Source: Rossellomorea marisflavi (GTDB lineage: Bacteria > Bacillota > Bacilli > Bacillales > Bacillaceae_B). From it: 64,000 bases of DNA. Location: the NCBI RefSeq assembly GCF_022170785.1, contig NZ_CP081870.1:2964001-3028000 (forward strand), in the 5' to 3' direction. The notes beneath the pieces are model-generated. The model saw only the letters and a list, made by a program, of their open reading frames with translations, was not told where the DNA came from and searched no databases. Each line of letters begins with the position of its first letter. Position 1 is the first letter of the stretch. This document shows, one piece after another, positions 8,835-17,561 of this stretch. Position numbers and translations under genes: made by a program.

Positions 8835-9059
8835 TTAAAGCTTTAGTTCCCCCATGCGAAGAAGCTCTACAACAGCTTGAGATCGCCCCTTCACTCCAAG
8901 CTTTTGCATGGCGTTGGAAATATGATTCCGAACTGTTTTTTCACTGATGAATAAATCACCGGCAATTTCCTTGGTGGTTTTGTCCTGTACCAACAGTTCG
9001 AATACTTCTTTCTCTCTTTTGGTGAGCAACGGTTTGTGTGTAAAATCATTGTCCTTCAA
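8835..9059 (-). CDS. gerE: Spore coat transcription factor GerE (LuxR-type)
   Basis: Small DNA-binding regulator that activates and represses late sigma-K-dependent coat and germination genes in the mother cell. It consists of one LuxR-type helix-turn-helix domain of 74 residues and is nearly identical to B. subtilis GerE (LLTKREKEVFELLVQDKTTKEIA, then ISEKTVRNHISNAMQKLGVKGRSQAVVELL). The start is TTG at 9057-9059, supported by AGGAGGG 9 bp upstream. A sigma-K-like promoter lies at 9126-9153. Confidence 0.97.
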   Translation of the reverse strand: MKDNDFTHKPLLTKREKEVFELLVQDKTTKEIAGDLFISEKTVRNHISNAMQKLGVKGRSQAVVELLRMGELKL

Positions 9060-9125
9060 TTATGGTAACCCTCCTTGCCTTCGCCAGCTTTAAACCGCGG
9101 GGATGGGTATTGTCGGTCGTCAAAA

Positions 9126-9153
9126 TATCATATGTGAAGAGCTGGGTCAGAGT
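9126..9153 (-). promoter_or_regulatory. Sigma-K-type promoter of gerE
   Basis: On the minus strand an AC dinucleotide (9152-9153), 17-bp spacer and CATATGATA (9126-9134) match the sigma-K consensus AC-N16/17-CATANNNTA. The B. subtilis gerE gene is known to use sigma-K. Confidence 0.7.
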
Positions 9154-9191
9154 GACATGGAGGAACGACTCTCAGAAAAAATAGGCAGCCG

Positions 9192-9659
9192 TTATGAAAT
9201 CGATCCTGAAGGGCTCTCATTGAACCTGTTCTTCATTTCATCCGTCCATGGAGCACCTTTCCCGGTCCTTTTTGATATTTGGACCATGGTTCCTCTTCCG
9301 ACGAAGCAGATGTCATCCTTGGCGTTCAGACCCATATAATGGAGGTCGACAGAGGAATTCCCGATCTCCCCAGCCTTCACAAAGAGCCTGATATGCTCAT
9401 CGAAATAAACCTGCCTCGCAAAATCACACTGAAGATCCGCCACGACGATCATCGTTTCATGATCGGGCTTCACCCAGTCCTGCATGAATCCAAGGCTCTT
9501 GAAATAATCGATCCTTGCCTGTTCAAAGTAAACAAATGGAACGGTATTGTTCATATGGCCGAACATATCCACCTCTGAAAACCGTACCTTGACATCGATG
9601 AAAAATGAAAACCCTTCCTTCCACGTATTTACATCCTCAATATATGTAACGTTCTTCAT
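9192..9659 (-). CDS. ysmA: Acyl-CoA thioesterase of the hot-dog fold (YsmA)
   Basis: 155-residue member of the 4-hydroxybenzoyl-CoA/YbgC-type thioesterases. The signature VRFSEVDMFGHMNNTVPFVYFEQARIDYF is at about residues 24-52, with the catalytic aspartate in EVDMFGHMNN. The ATG at 9657-9659 has GGAGGAGCC upstream. The frame continues upstream but that part overlaps the sdh terminator and is not translated. It lies between sdhCAB and gerE, as in B. subtilis. The acyl substrate is unknown. Confidence 0.9.
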   Translation of the reverse strand: MKNVTYIEDVNTWKEGFSFFIDVKVRFSEVDMFGHMNNTVPFVYFEQARIDYFKSLGFMQDWVKPDHETMIVVADLQCDFARQVYFDEHIRLFVKAGEIGNSSVDLHYMGLNAKDDICFVGRGTMVQISKRTGKGAPWTDEMKNRFNESPSGSIS

Positions 9660-9731
9660 TTTGGCTCCTCCATTCACGTATTTATGTGGCGCATATCCCC
9701 CAACAAGGATGCTTTCTTCGATTTGAACGGT

Positions 9732-9765
9732 TAAAAAAAGCACTTTCCATCGGGAAAGTGCTTTT
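9732..9765. terminator. Terminator of sdhCAB
   Basis: Near-perfect stem aaaagcactttcc / gaaagtgctttt immediately after the sdhB stop. It has T runs on both strands and so could work in both directions. On the minus strand it ends sdhCAB. Confidence 0.9.
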
Positions 9766-9774
9766 CAATGTTGT

Positions 9775-10542
9775 TTATGAATCCACCATGTGGTCGCTTC
9801 CGAAGAAGTTCTTGAACATCTGGAAAGTGGTCTCCCTGTTCAACGCTGCGATGGAGGTTGTCAAAGGGATTCCCTTCGGACAAGACTGCACGCAGTTTTG
9901 AGAGTTCCCACAGTTCGCCAGTCCGCCGTCGCCCATGATGGCTTCAAGACGCTCATCCTTATTCATGGCACCCGTCGGATGCGCATTGAAGAGGCGTACT
10001 TGAGATAGGGGAGCAGGACCGATGAAGTCCGACTTGCTGTTAACATTCGGGCAAGCTTCGAGGCAAACACCGCATGTCATGCATTTTGAAAGTTCATATG
10101 CCCACTGGCGCTTTTTCTCTGGCATACGCGGTCCAGGTCCAAGATCGTACGTACCGTCGATCGGGATCCAAGCTTTCACTTTCTTCAGGCTGTCGAACAT
10201 CCTGCTGCGGTCCACCTGCAGGTCGCGGACGACCGGGAAGGTGCGCATAGGCTCAAGACGGATCGGCTGCTCGAGCTGATCGATCAAGGCCGTACAGGAT
10301 TGTCTCGGTTTCCCGTTGATGACCATGGAGCAGGCTCCACATACTTCCTCAAGGCAGTTCATATCCCAGTTGATCGGTGTCGTGCCTTCCCCTTTCGCAT
10401 TGACCGGGTTACGACGGATCTCCATCAAAGCGGAGATCACGTTCATATTCGGGCGATAATCAAGGGAGAATTCTTCTTGATAAGGGGCGGCATCCGGGCC
10501 TTCCTGACGGGTGATGACAAAACGGATCTTTTTCTCAGCCAT
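9775..10542 (-). CDS. sdhB: Succinate dehydrogenase iron-sulfur subunit
   Basis: 255-residue electron-transfer subunit of complex II. The 2Fe-2S cluster is bound by cysteines in CLEEVCGAC plus a downstream cysteine (QSC) at about residues 60-90. The 4Fe-4S and 3Fe-4S clusters are bound by CMTCGVCLEACPN (about 157-169) and the CGNSQNCVQSCPKG region near 215-228. It passes electrons from SdhA flavin to the haem subunit SdhC and menaquinone. The last gene of sdhCAB, it overlaps the sdhA stop by one base and is followed by a strong terminator. Confidence 0.98.
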   Translation of the reverse strand: MAEKKIRFVITRQEGPDAAPYQEEFSLDYRPNMNVISALMEIRRNPVNAKGEGTTPINWDMNCLEEVCGACSMVINGKPRQSCTALIDQLEQPIRLEPMRTFPVVRDLQVDRSRMFDSLKKVKAWIPIDGTYDLGPGPRMPEKKRQWAYELSKCMTCGVCLEACPNVNSKSDFIGPAPLSQVRLFNAHPTGAMNKDERLEAIMGDGGLANCGNSQNCVQSCPKGIPLTTSIAALNRETTFQMFKNFFGSDHMVDS

Positions 10543-12305
10543 TAGTTAGAACCCCCTTTTTTCTTAGAATAGTCACGTTTACGCGGTTGGATCAACGATG
10601 TATCCACTTCTTCGTAATGGAATTCCGGCGCATTGGCGGAAGCATTGAACTTCGCCATGGTCGTCTTGAGGAAATCCTCATCATTACGGTCAGGGAATTC
10701 CGGCTTGTAGTGGGCACCGCGGCTTTCATTCCGGTTCAGTGCACCGATGGTGATGACGCGTGCAAGCTGTAGCATGTTCCAAAGCTGACGCGTGAACATG
10801 GCACCCTGATTGCTCCACTTCGCCGTGTCATTGATATTGATTTTTTTATAGCGCTCCATGAGCTCTACGATTTTCTTATCAGTTTCCACAAGCTTGTCAT
10901 TGTGACGGACCACGGTCACGTTATCTGTCATCCACTCGCCAAGCTCTTTGTGGATCACGTACGCGTTTTCGGTTCCGTCCATGCTCATGATCTCGTTCCA
11001 TTTCTCTTGCTCCTGTTTCACATGGCGCTCGAATACGGATGCAGGTACGGTTTCGACTGAGCTTTCAAGCCCCTCGATGTACTTGATTGCATTCGGTCCG
11101 GCCACCATACCGCCATAGATCGCGGAAAGGAGGGAGTTGGCTCCAAGTCGGTTCCCACCATGCTGGGAGTAATCACACTCACCGGCAGCGAACAGTCCAG
11201 GGATATTCGTCATCTGATCGTAATCGACCCACAGGCCGCCCATTGAATAGTGGACCGCAGGGAAGATCTTCATCGGCACTTTGCGTGGATCATCACCCAT
11301 GAACTTCTCATAGATTTCGATGATGCCGCCGAGCTTGATGTCGAGTTCCTTGGAATCCTTATGGGAAAGATCAAGATACACCATGTTCTCCCCGTTGATG
11401 CCGAGCTTCTGGTTCACGCACACGTCGAAGATTTCACGCGTTGCGATATCACGTGGTACGAGGTTTCCGTAAGCCGGGTATTTCTCTTCGAGGAAGTACC
11501 AAGGCTTTCCGTCTTTGTACGTCCAGACGCGTCCGCCTTCCCCACGTGCCGATTCACTCATGAGGCGCAGCTTATCGTCCCCTGGAATCGCTGTCGGATG
11601 GATCTGGATGAACTCACCGTTCGCATAATACGCACCCTGCTGATAGACGATGGAAGCAGCGGATCCTGTATTGATGACGGAGTTCGTTGATTTTCCGAAG
11701 ATGATGCCGGGTCCTCCCGTTGCCATGATGACGGCATCGGCCGGGAATGACTGGATCTCCATCGTTTGAAGGTTCTGGGCGACGATTCCGCGTGCCTTCC
11801 CTTCGTCATCGATGATGACACCGAGGAATTCCCATCCTTCATATTTATTCACGAGCCCTGCCACTTCATGGCGGCGAACCTGCTCGTCCAATGCGTACAA
11901 TAACTGTTGACCGGTTGTTGCACCGGCAAACGCAGTACGGTGATGCTGTGTTCCACCAAAGCGACGGAAGTCAAGCAAGCCTTCCGGTGTCCGGTTGAAC
12001 ATGACGCCCATACGGTCCAAAAGGTGGATGATGCCTGGTGCTGCTTCGGTCATGGCCTTGACTGGCGGCTGATTTGCCAGGAAGTCGCCTCCATAGACCG
12101 TATCATCGAAATGTTCCCAAGGAGAATCCCCTTCTCCTTTTGTATTGACCGCTCCGTTTATGCCACCCTGTGCGCAAACGGAGTGGGAGCGTTTAACTGG
12201 CACCAATGAAAATAGATCGACCGGTGCGCCTTTTTCTGCTGCTTTGATGGTGGCCATCAGACCGGCTAAGCCACCACCGACTACGATGATTTTCCCTTTA
12301 CTCAT
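10542..12305 (-). CDS. sdhA: Succinate dehydrogenase flavoprotein subunit
   Basis: 587-residue catalytic subunit that oxidises succinate to fumarate in the TCA cycle. The FAD-binding GGGLAGLMATIKAAEKG is at residues 10-26. SHSVCAQGGINGAVN at about 40-54 contains the histidine expected to carry covalent FAD. HRTAFAGATTGQQ and the capping-domain block HGGNRLGANSLLSAIYGG follow. It is the middle gene of sdhCAB. The ATG at 12303-12305 has GGAGTGAAGG upstream. Confidence 0.98.
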   Translation of the reverse strand: MSKGKIIVVGGGLAGLMATIKAAEKGAPVDLFSLVPVKRSHSVCAQGGINGAVNTKGEGDSPWEHFDDTVYGGDFLANQPPVKAMTEAAPGIIHLLDRMGVMFNRTPEGLLDFRRFGGTQHHRTAFAGATTGQQLLYALDEQVRRHEVAGLVNKYEGWEFLGVIIDDEGKARGIVAQNLQTMEIQSFPADAVIMATGGPGIIFGKSTNSVINTGSAASIVYQQGAYYANGEFIQIHPTAIPGDDKLRLMSESARGEGGRVWTYKDGKPWYFLEEKYPAYGNLVPRDIATREIFDVCVNQKLGINGENMVYLDLSHKDSKELDIKLGGIIEIYEKFMGDDPRKVPMKIFPAVHYSMGGLWVDYDQMTNIPGLFAAGECDYSQHGGNRLGANSLLSAIYGGMVAGPNAIKYIEGLESSVETVPASVFERHVKQEQEKWNEIMSMDGTENAYVIHKELGEWMTDNVTVVRHNDKLVETDKKIVELMERYKKININDTAKWSNQGAMFTRQLWNMLQLARVITIGALNRNESRGAHYKPEFPDRNDEDFLKTTMAKFNASANAPEFHYEEVDTSLIQPRKRDYSKKKGGSN

Positions 12306-12367
12306 CGTCCTTCACTCCTTTTCCTACCAAACTTCAGAGCACTTGCATGATCTATTGAATGTGTTCC

Positions 12368-12979
12368 TTATACGATAAAAGCAAAGATGGCGCGCATGCC
12401 CACGATGGAAAGCGCAAGGAAGATCCCGATTGTCACGTATGTAGCGATGCGCTGCGAACGCGGTGTGACCGTGATTCCCCAGCTGACGCAGAATGACCAT
12501 AGGCCATTGGCGAAGTGGAAGATCGTAGACAGGACACCCAGCACGTAGAATGCGACCATGAACGGGTTGGAGAATATCTCCTCCATCATTTGGAAGTTCA
12601 CTTCCGCGCCGAAGAATGCAGCGACACGTGTCTGCCAGATATGCCATGTGACGAAGATGAACGTGATGACGCCGGATACACGTTGAAGAAGGAACATCCA
12701 GTTACGGAAGAATCCGAATCTGCTGGCGTTATTCTTGGACGTGAACGCAATGTAGATTCCATAGATCGCATGGAAATACAATGGAAGGAAAATGATGAAG
12801 ATCTCCAGGAAATAGCGGAAAGGTAGACTTTCCATGAAATGTGCTGCCTGATTGAACGATTCTTCCCCGCCAGTGGCAAAATGGTTCACCACTAAATGTT
12901 GCGTTAAGAATAATCCAACCGGAATCACACCTAGTAATGAATGAAGCCTGCGAAAATTAAACTCTCGATTTCCAGCCAT
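12368..12979 (-). CDS. sdhC: Succinate dehydrogenase cytochrome b558 subunit
   Basis: 203-residue integral membrane anchor with five predicted membrane helices (starting at about residues 13, 58, 93, 137 and 178). It holds two b haems and the menaquinone site. Histidines in RLHSLLG, TQHLVVNH, YFHAIYG, TWHIWQ and TIFHFANG are the candidate haem ligands, as in the B. subtilis protein. TAAGGGGGG precedes the ATG. It is the first gene of the operon. Confidence 0.97.
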   Translation of the reverse strand: MAGNREFNFRRLHSLLGVIPVGLFLTQHLVVNHFATGGEESFNQAAHFMESLPFRYFLEIFIIFLPLYFHAIYGIYIAFTSKNNASRFGFFRNWMFLLQRVSGVITFIFVTWHIWQTRVAAFFGAEVNFQMMEEIFSNPFMVAFYVLGVLSTIFHFANGLWSFCVSWGITVTPRSQRIATYVTIGIFLALSIVGMRAIFAFIV

Positions 12980-12997
12980 GATTTACCCCCCTTAATC

Positions 12998-13058
12998 ATA
13001 AAATATGAATCTTCCAACTAATCTCCGCATAAAAATTAGATTTTTATTCATATTTTAT
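12998..13058 (-). promoter_or_regulatory. Nested inverted repeats in the sdhCAB leader
   Basis: Perfect 13-nt inverted repeat, arms 12998-13010 and 13046-13058 (ataaaatatgaat / attcatattttat). It encloses a second perfect 8-bp hairpin at 13029-13047 (ataaaaat / atttttat). Both lie in the transcribed leader, between the promoter at 13084-13112 and the sdhC ribosome site. The sequence shows the repeats. A role in mRNA stability or translational control is inference. Confidence 0.6.
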
Positions 13059-13083
13059 ATTGTAACAATTATGTGACACATCC

Positions 13084-13112
13084 ATTTTACTCCCATGGAG
13101 TGACAGCGTCAA
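13084..13112 (-). promoter_or_regulatory. Promoter of sdhCAB
   Basis: TTGACG (13107-13112), 17-bp spacer, TAAAAT (13084-13089) on the minus strand. It predicts a leader of about 100 nt before sdhC. Confidence 0.7.
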
Positions 13113-13278
13113 GAAAACGTATACATAAATTCGACAATATCGGAAAAATAATTTAGTCCCGCATTTGTCACAAAATCGTAAGAAAATTCAATCAAAACAA
13201 ACAGGATTTGTTATAGCGCCAAAATATCCCATGCCCACTTTTTTTCGAGTATGGGATGATTAATTTCCCTCTCATGTA

Positions 13279-13284
13279 TATAAT
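13279..13284 (+). promoter_or_regulatory. Candidate -10 element of yslB
   Basis: TATAAT about 25 bp upstream of the yslB start. The expected -35 region has no good match. The rest of the 13113-13309 intergenic region shows nothing else I can identify. Confidence 0.4.
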
Positions 13285-13309
13285 AGTTTTATAGAAAGAG
13301 GGGATATAT

Positions 13310-13750
13310 TTGGAACAGAAAAAAGAAGAAGTCGTAGAGTCCCAGTCCGTTCCCGTCTTCGGATATGAACTGATACGCGATCTGCTGCTACCCGATATCC
13401 TCGGGAAACACACACCCGATATTCTGTACTGGGGCGGTAAACAGCTTGCAAGGAAATTCCCCCTTCCATCCAATGATGAACTGATTTCATTCTTCCGTGA
13501 AGCCGGATGGGGAGATCTCGCCATCGTTGAGCAGAAGAAGAACGAAATCACGTTCGAACTCAGCGGGGAATTCGTCAAGCGCCGCAATTCATTGAAATCG
13601 GATGCCTCCTTCAAATTGGAAACGGGCTTTCTTGCCGAATTTGTCCAAATGCAGTACAAATTCGTCACCGAAGCGACTGATGAACTACATAAGCGAAACC
13701 AGACCGTCAAGATCACGGCCGTCTGGGATGACAAAGACAGGGTCGAATGA
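13310..13750 (+). CDS. yslB: DUF2507 protein YslB
   Basis: 146-residue cytosolic protein matching B. subtilis YslB in sequence character and position between sdhC and lysC. It is read on the opposite strand from its neighbours. The fold family (DUF2507) resembles the V4R/XylR-N ligand-binding domain (for example PDILYWGGKQLARKFPLPS followed by WGDLAIVEQKKNEITFEL). No catalytic residues are obvious. The start is TTG at 13310-13312 with GAGGGG 7 bp upstream. The biochemical role is unknown. A strong terminator follows. Confidence 0.9.
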   Translation: MEQKKEEVVESQSVPVFGYELIRDLLLPDILGKHTPDILYWGGKQLARKFPLPSNDELISFFREAGWGDLAIVEQKKNEITFELSGEFVKRRNSLKSDASFKLETGFLAEFVQMQYKFVTEATDELHKRNQTVKITAVWDDKDRVE

Positions 13751-13759
13751 CCACAGAAG

Positions 13760-13795
13760 GCAGGCCCGCTCCCATGAGGAGCGGGCCTGCTTTTT
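13760..13795 (+). terminator. Terminator of yslB
   Basis: Perfect 13-bp GC-rich stem (arms 13760-13772 and 13778-13790) followed by TTTTT on the plus strand. It lies between the convergent yslB and lysC. The minus-strand side lacks a good T run, so its use by lysC is less certain. Confidence 0.9.
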
Positions 13796-13800
13796 GATGA

Positions 13801-14304
13801 TCACAGGGTGATTTCTTCCACTTTCACTTCATCAAGATGGAAAGAGGAATGCAGCACCTGTGCCGCTTTATTCATAAGATCTTCATCCACGACGACGGAG
13901 ACTTTGATTTCAGATGTACTCACCATCTTGATGGTGATCCCGTTATCTGCCAGTACTTCGAACATCTCTGCTGCGACACCCGGATTCGAGATCATGCCTG
14001 AGCCGACGATGGATACCTTCGACAGTCCCCCTTCATATTCCACATGGGTGAAGCCAAGGGATTCTTTATGCTGTTCGAGGACCTCGAGGGTCTCTTCAAG
14101 ATCATGTCCTTTGATGGAGAACGACAGATTGGTCGTATTCTGTTCTGTTTGACTTTGAATGATGATATCAACATTCAGGTGATGCTCCGCTAGCGTGGTG
14201 AAGATCGAAGATAGCCCCTTCAACGCATTATTCAGACCGAAGACCGTCACCCTTGTGATTTCATTCTCGAACGCTACGCCGCGTACAACTAGATTTTGTT
14301 CCAT
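13801..14304 (-). other. Internal translation start giving the aspartokinase beta subunit
   Basis: An in-frame ATG at codon 246 of lysC (14302-14304) has a strong GAGGAGG ribosome site 8-9 bp upstream. The resulting 167-residue protein begins MEQNLVVRG and consists of the two ACT domains. The B. subtilis aspartokinase II is known to be an alpha2-beta2 enzyme made this way. The site and reading frame are visible here. Production of the subunit is inferred. Confidence 0.75.
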
Positions 14305-15039
14305 GCTTGCTTCCTCCTCAATATAAGTACCTTCGATCCTCTCGATGCTTGAACGGACTTCCAATGGAATCTGATAGTTTTTGGCAAATTCCACGGCCCT
14401 CGGATGGAGGACGCCCGCCCCAAGATTGGCAAGCTCCAGCATTTCGTCATAGGAGATGCTGGAAAGCTTCCTTGCTGCTTTTATATAACGGGGATCGGAT
14501 GTGTAGACCCCGTCTACGTCTGTGTAAATGTCACAGCGTTCCGCCTTCAGGGCTGCTGCGATGGCGACGGCCGTCGTATCGGATCCGCCGCGGCCAAGGG
14601 TGGTGATCTCACCTGATGCAGTCATTCCCTGGAATCCGGCCACGATGACGACCTTCCCTTCATTCAGATGGGATGCCAATTTTTCCGTGTGGATATTGGT
14701 GATCCTGGCATTGCTGTGGATGGATTCCGTCTCGATCCCGGCCTGCCAGCCCGTAAACGAAATCGCGTCCTGGCCGACCTGGATGAGGGCCATCGTCAAG
14801 AGTGAGATGGTCACCTGCTCTCCTGTAGACAGAAGCATATCCATTTCACGTTTGCTCGGCTGCGAGCAGATTTCCTTTGCCATGCCTACAAGGGCATCCG
14901 TCGTTTTTCCCATTGCGGAAACGACGACGACGACGTCATTCCCCTTTTCCTTCTCTTCCACCACACGTGAAGCCACATGCTGAATCCGTTCCACTGATCC
15001 CACCGAAGTTCCGCCAAATTTCTGAACGATTATACCCAA
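13801..15039 (-). CDS. lysC: Aspartokinase II (lysine-sensitive)
   Basis: Phosphorylates L-aspartate, the first step toward lysine, diaminopimelate, threonine and methionine. 412 residues. The kinase domain (1 to about 230) starts with VQKFGGTSVGS and contains GFQGMTASGEITTLGRGGSDTTAVAIAAAL. Two ACT regulatory domains occupy about 260-412. A lysine riboswitch precedes it, so expression should fall when lysine is plentiful. As in B. subtilis, an in-frame second start (see 13801-14304) should yield a separate beta subunit. The ATG at 15037-15039 is preceded by AGAAAGAGGGAG. Confidence 0.97.
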   Translation of the reverse strand: MGIIVQKFGGTSVGSVERIQHVASRVVEEKEKGNDVVVVVSAMGKTTDALVGMAKEICSQPSKREMDMLLSTGEQVTISLLTMALIQVGQDAISFTGWQAGIETESIHSNARITNIHTEKLASHLNEGKVVIVAGFQGMTASGEITTLGRGGSDTTAVAIAAALKAERCDIYTDVDGVYTSDPRYIKAARKLSSISYDEMLELANLGAGVLHPRAVEFAKNYQIPLEVRSSIERIEGTYIEEEASMEQNLVVRGVAFENEITRVTVFGLNNALKGLSSIFTTLAEHHLNVDIIIQSQTEQNTTNLSFSIKGHDLEETLEVLEQHKESLGFTHVEYEGGLSKVSIVGSGMISNPGVAAEMFEVLADNGITIKMVSTSEIKVSVVVDEDLMNKAAQVLHSSFHLDEVKVEEITL

Positions 15040-15152
15040 TGCTTCTCCCTCTTTCTTCTTGATTGGATGCGGAGCACCCTGATGGATTAGAGCTACTATC
15101 TGATTCCGGCTTTTGGCATCCCCATGCCGGGGACACCGTCATGCAGCAGGTA

Positions 15153-15187
15153 TAAAAAAAAGCAATGAGACGAAGCATCTCATTGCT
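15153..15187 (-). terminator. Riboswitch-controlled terminator of lysC
   Basis: Perfect 10-bp stem agcaatgaga (15161-15170) / tctcattgct (15178-15187) followed by eight T on the minus strand. It lies between the lysine aptamer and lysC and is the expression platform. Confidence 0.9.
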
Positions 15188-15230
15188 TTTTGAACACTGC
15201 ATACGAACAAAAAAGGTTCAGTCGGCATTG

Positions 15231-15403
15231 TGAGATAGCTCTCCAAGATGAATCATCTTGACAATCCTGCATCTATTAAATGCAGAACCAGCGCAGCCGA
15301 TATGAGTGCGGCTTCACTTCGGCGGTCCTCCCCTTTCCAGTCACATCTCCAGGGCTCATACCCTTCCGTGAACTGTACTATTGAAGTCCGCACCTCTATC
15401 ACC
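15231..15403 (-). promoter_or_regulatory. Lysine riboswitch (L-box) of lysC
   Basis: On the minus strand the leader carries the L-box consensus in order: GATAGAGGTGCGGACTTCAA, GGAAAGGGGA-GG-CCGCCGAAG, a variable arm, TTCTGCATTTAA...ATGCAGG, TTGTCAAGATGATTCATCTTGG and GAGCTATCTCAC. The last pairs back to the 5' end to close P1. Binding of lysine should stabilise the aptamer and allow the downstream terminator to form, cutting lysC transcription. Confidence 0.95.
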
Positions 15404-15437
15404 ACTTAAAAAGTGATAATGTTTTTAATTTTTGTTC

Positions 15438-15466
15438 ATTATAGCACAATCATTTTTGGGTATCAA
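15438..15466 (-). promoter_or_regulatory. Promoter of the lysC leader
   Basis: TTGATA (15461-15466), 17-bp spacer and TATAAT (15438-15443) on the minus strand. The -35 box lies inside the last codons of uvrC, and the spacer spans its stop codon. The predicted start is about 28 nt upstream of the aptamer. Confidence 0.85.
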
Positions 15467-17252
15467 CATCCTTTTCCCCATTATCATGAAGTTTTTCATG
15501 AAGTTCCATAGCGACTCGCTCCGGGATCCCAAGTTCCCTGAACTCTTCCAAGGTTGCTTCTTTCATCCGTTTCATCGATCCAAAATGCTTCAACAGCTGT
15601 TTTTTACGCTTCGGACCGATTCCGTCGATATCATCCAGCATGGATTGGAACGCACTTTTCCCCCTGAGCTGGCGATGGAAGGTGATGGCGAACCGGTGGA
15701 CTTCATCCTGTATGCGCTGAAGCAAATAAAATTCCTGACTCCGTTTCTCTAATGGGATGATCTGGAGGGGATTCCCGTACAGCAGTTCCGAGGTCTGATG
15801 CTTATCGTCCTTTGCCAAACCGCCCAGAGGCACATCGAGACCCAATTCGTTCTCCAACACTTCCCGGGCCGCTTCGATCTGCCCCTTTCCTCCATCGATG
15901 ACAATCAGGTCGGGGAGGGGCAGTCCTTCCTTCAGCACCCTTGCATACCTTCTCCGGATCACTTCCCTCATGGATTCATAATCATCCGGTCCGGTGACGG
16001 TCTTGATTTTGTACTTTCGGTATTCCTTTTTTGCGGGCTTCCCGTCTAGGAACACGATCATGGCCGAAACGGGATCCGATCCCTGGATATTGGAGTTATC
16101 GAATGCCTCGATACGGAACGGAGTATAAATGCCCATCTGTTCCCCGAGTCTTTCCACCGCTTTGATCGTACGGTCTTCATCCCGTTCGATCAGGGCGAAC
16201 TTCTCGTTCAATGCCTGCTTGGCATTTTTCTCAGCAAGGCGCACCAGTTCCTTCTTCTTTCCGCGCTTCGGTTGGACGGTCCTCACGTCAAGGAGTTTCT
16301 CCACGAGTTCCACATCGATTCCTTCCGGGAGGAAAATCTCCTTCGGTTTGAAGTGATTGGACTTGGAATAAAACTGTCCAATGAAGGTCAGGAACTCATC
16401 CTCCGGTTCATTATAGATCGGGAACAGGGAAACATCCCGTTCGATGAGCTTCCCTTGCCGTACGAAGAATACCTGGACGCACATCCATCCTTTGTCGATG
16501 CCGTAGCCGAACACATCGCGATCGGTGAAGTCCGTCATGGTCATCTTTTGTTTTTCCATCGTTGCCTCGATATGCTGGATCTGATCACGGAATTCCATGG
16601 CACGCTCGAATTCCATCTTTTCAGATGCTTCCTGCATCTTTACGGAGAGCTGCTCCTTGATTTCCTTATACCCGCCATTCAGGAAACGGGCGATTTCATC
16701 CGTCATCTCGCGGTAGGTTTCATTATTCACTTCCTTGATGCACGGTGCCAGGCATTGTCCCATATGGTAGTACAGGCATGCACGGTCCGGCAGCGTGGTA
16801 CATTTCCGAAGTGGATACAGACGGTCGAGCAGTTTTTTCGTTTCGTTCGCGGCTCCAGCGTTCGGATACGGACCGAAGTACCGTCCCTTGCCGCGCTGTA
16901 CCTTGCGGGTGGTAATGAGCCTAGGGTGACGCTCGTTGGTCAGCTTGATGAACGGATAGCTTTTATCATCTTTGAGCATGACGTTGTATTTCGGGTCATA
17001 CTTCTTGATCAGGTTCATTTCGAGCACGAGTGCTTCAAGGTCTGATGAAGTCATGATGTATTCAAAGTCCTCGATTTCACCGACGAGGCGCTGGGTTTTC
17101 GCATCATGGGACCCGGTGAAGTAGGACCGAACCCGATTCTTCAGCACTTTGGCTTTTCCTACGTAGATGATCGTCCCTTGACGATCTTTCATGAGGTAGC
17201 AGCCGGGCTGATCGGGCAAGAGGGCCAATTTATTTGAAATCATTGTATTCAC
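15450..17252 (-). CDS. uvrC: Excinuclease ABC subunit C
   Basis: Nuclease subunit of UvrABC repair, which makes the two incisions around a bulky lesion. 600 residues from the GTG at 17250-17252, chosen because AAAGGGAG lies 7 bp upstream. A longer in-frame start at 17282 has no ribosome site. The GIY-YIG domain is at residues about 10-95 ([30 protein letters not shown]). A UVR domain lies near 195-230. The RNase H-like domain begins with [23 protein letters not shown]-terminal helix-hairpin-helix ([19 protein letters not shown]) completes it. Confidence 0.97.
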   Translation of the reverse strand: MNTMISNKLALLPDQPGCYLMKDRQGTIIYVGKAKVLKNRVRSYFTGSHDAKTQRLVGEIEDFEYIMTSSDLEALVLEMNLIKKYDPKYNVMLKDDKSYPFIKLTNERHPRLITTRKVQRGKGRYFGPYPNAGAANETKKLLDRLYPLRKCTTLPDRACLYYHMGQCLAPCIKEVNNETYREMTDEIARFLNGGYKEIKEQLSVKMQEASEKMEFERAMEFRDQIQHIEATMEKQKMTMTDFTDRDVFGYGIDKGWMCVQVFFVRQGKLIERDVSLFPIYNEPEDEFLTFIGQFYSKSNHFKPKEIFLPEGIDVELVEKLLDVRTVQPKRGKKKELVRLAEKNAKQALNEKFALIERDEDRTIKAVERLGEQMGIYTPFRIEAFDNSNIQGSDPVSAMIVFLDGKPAKKEYRKYKIKTVTGPDDYESMREVIRRRYARVLKEGLPLPDLIVIDGGKGQIEAAREVLENELGLDVPLGGLAKDDKHQTSELLYGNPLQIIPLEKRSQEFYLLQRIQDEVHRFAITFHRQLRGKSAFQSMLDDIDGIGPKRKKQLLKHFGSMKRMKEATLEEFRELGIPERVAMELHEKLHDNGEKDVDTQK

Positions 17253-17561
17253 GGTCGCTCTCCCTTTCTTACGATCGTTCATGGTTGTCGATCAGTTGTT
17301 TCCTTTTACTTGAAGTATACACGAATTGGCGGAGCACTTCTATGATTGGGGCTTTGGGGAGGGGTTCAGTTCACTTTTCATAAAGAGTGTACTTTCTTAT
17401 TGGATCCCAAGTCCTGTTTAGGATGAGGAGCGCGGTTGGGAAGTGGACCGTTTCATTGCGCTACGGGCACTTGCTTTCCATGGGGAGGAAGTCGAGCCTC
17501 CTCGGCAGGTGTGCTGCCCCCTTATTACTAGACACCCCAATCCTAAAAGGAGGGGTTTTAA

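Noticed and set aside
16272-17045. 257-codon plus-strand frame over uvrC
   Set aside because: Antisense shadow of uvrC.
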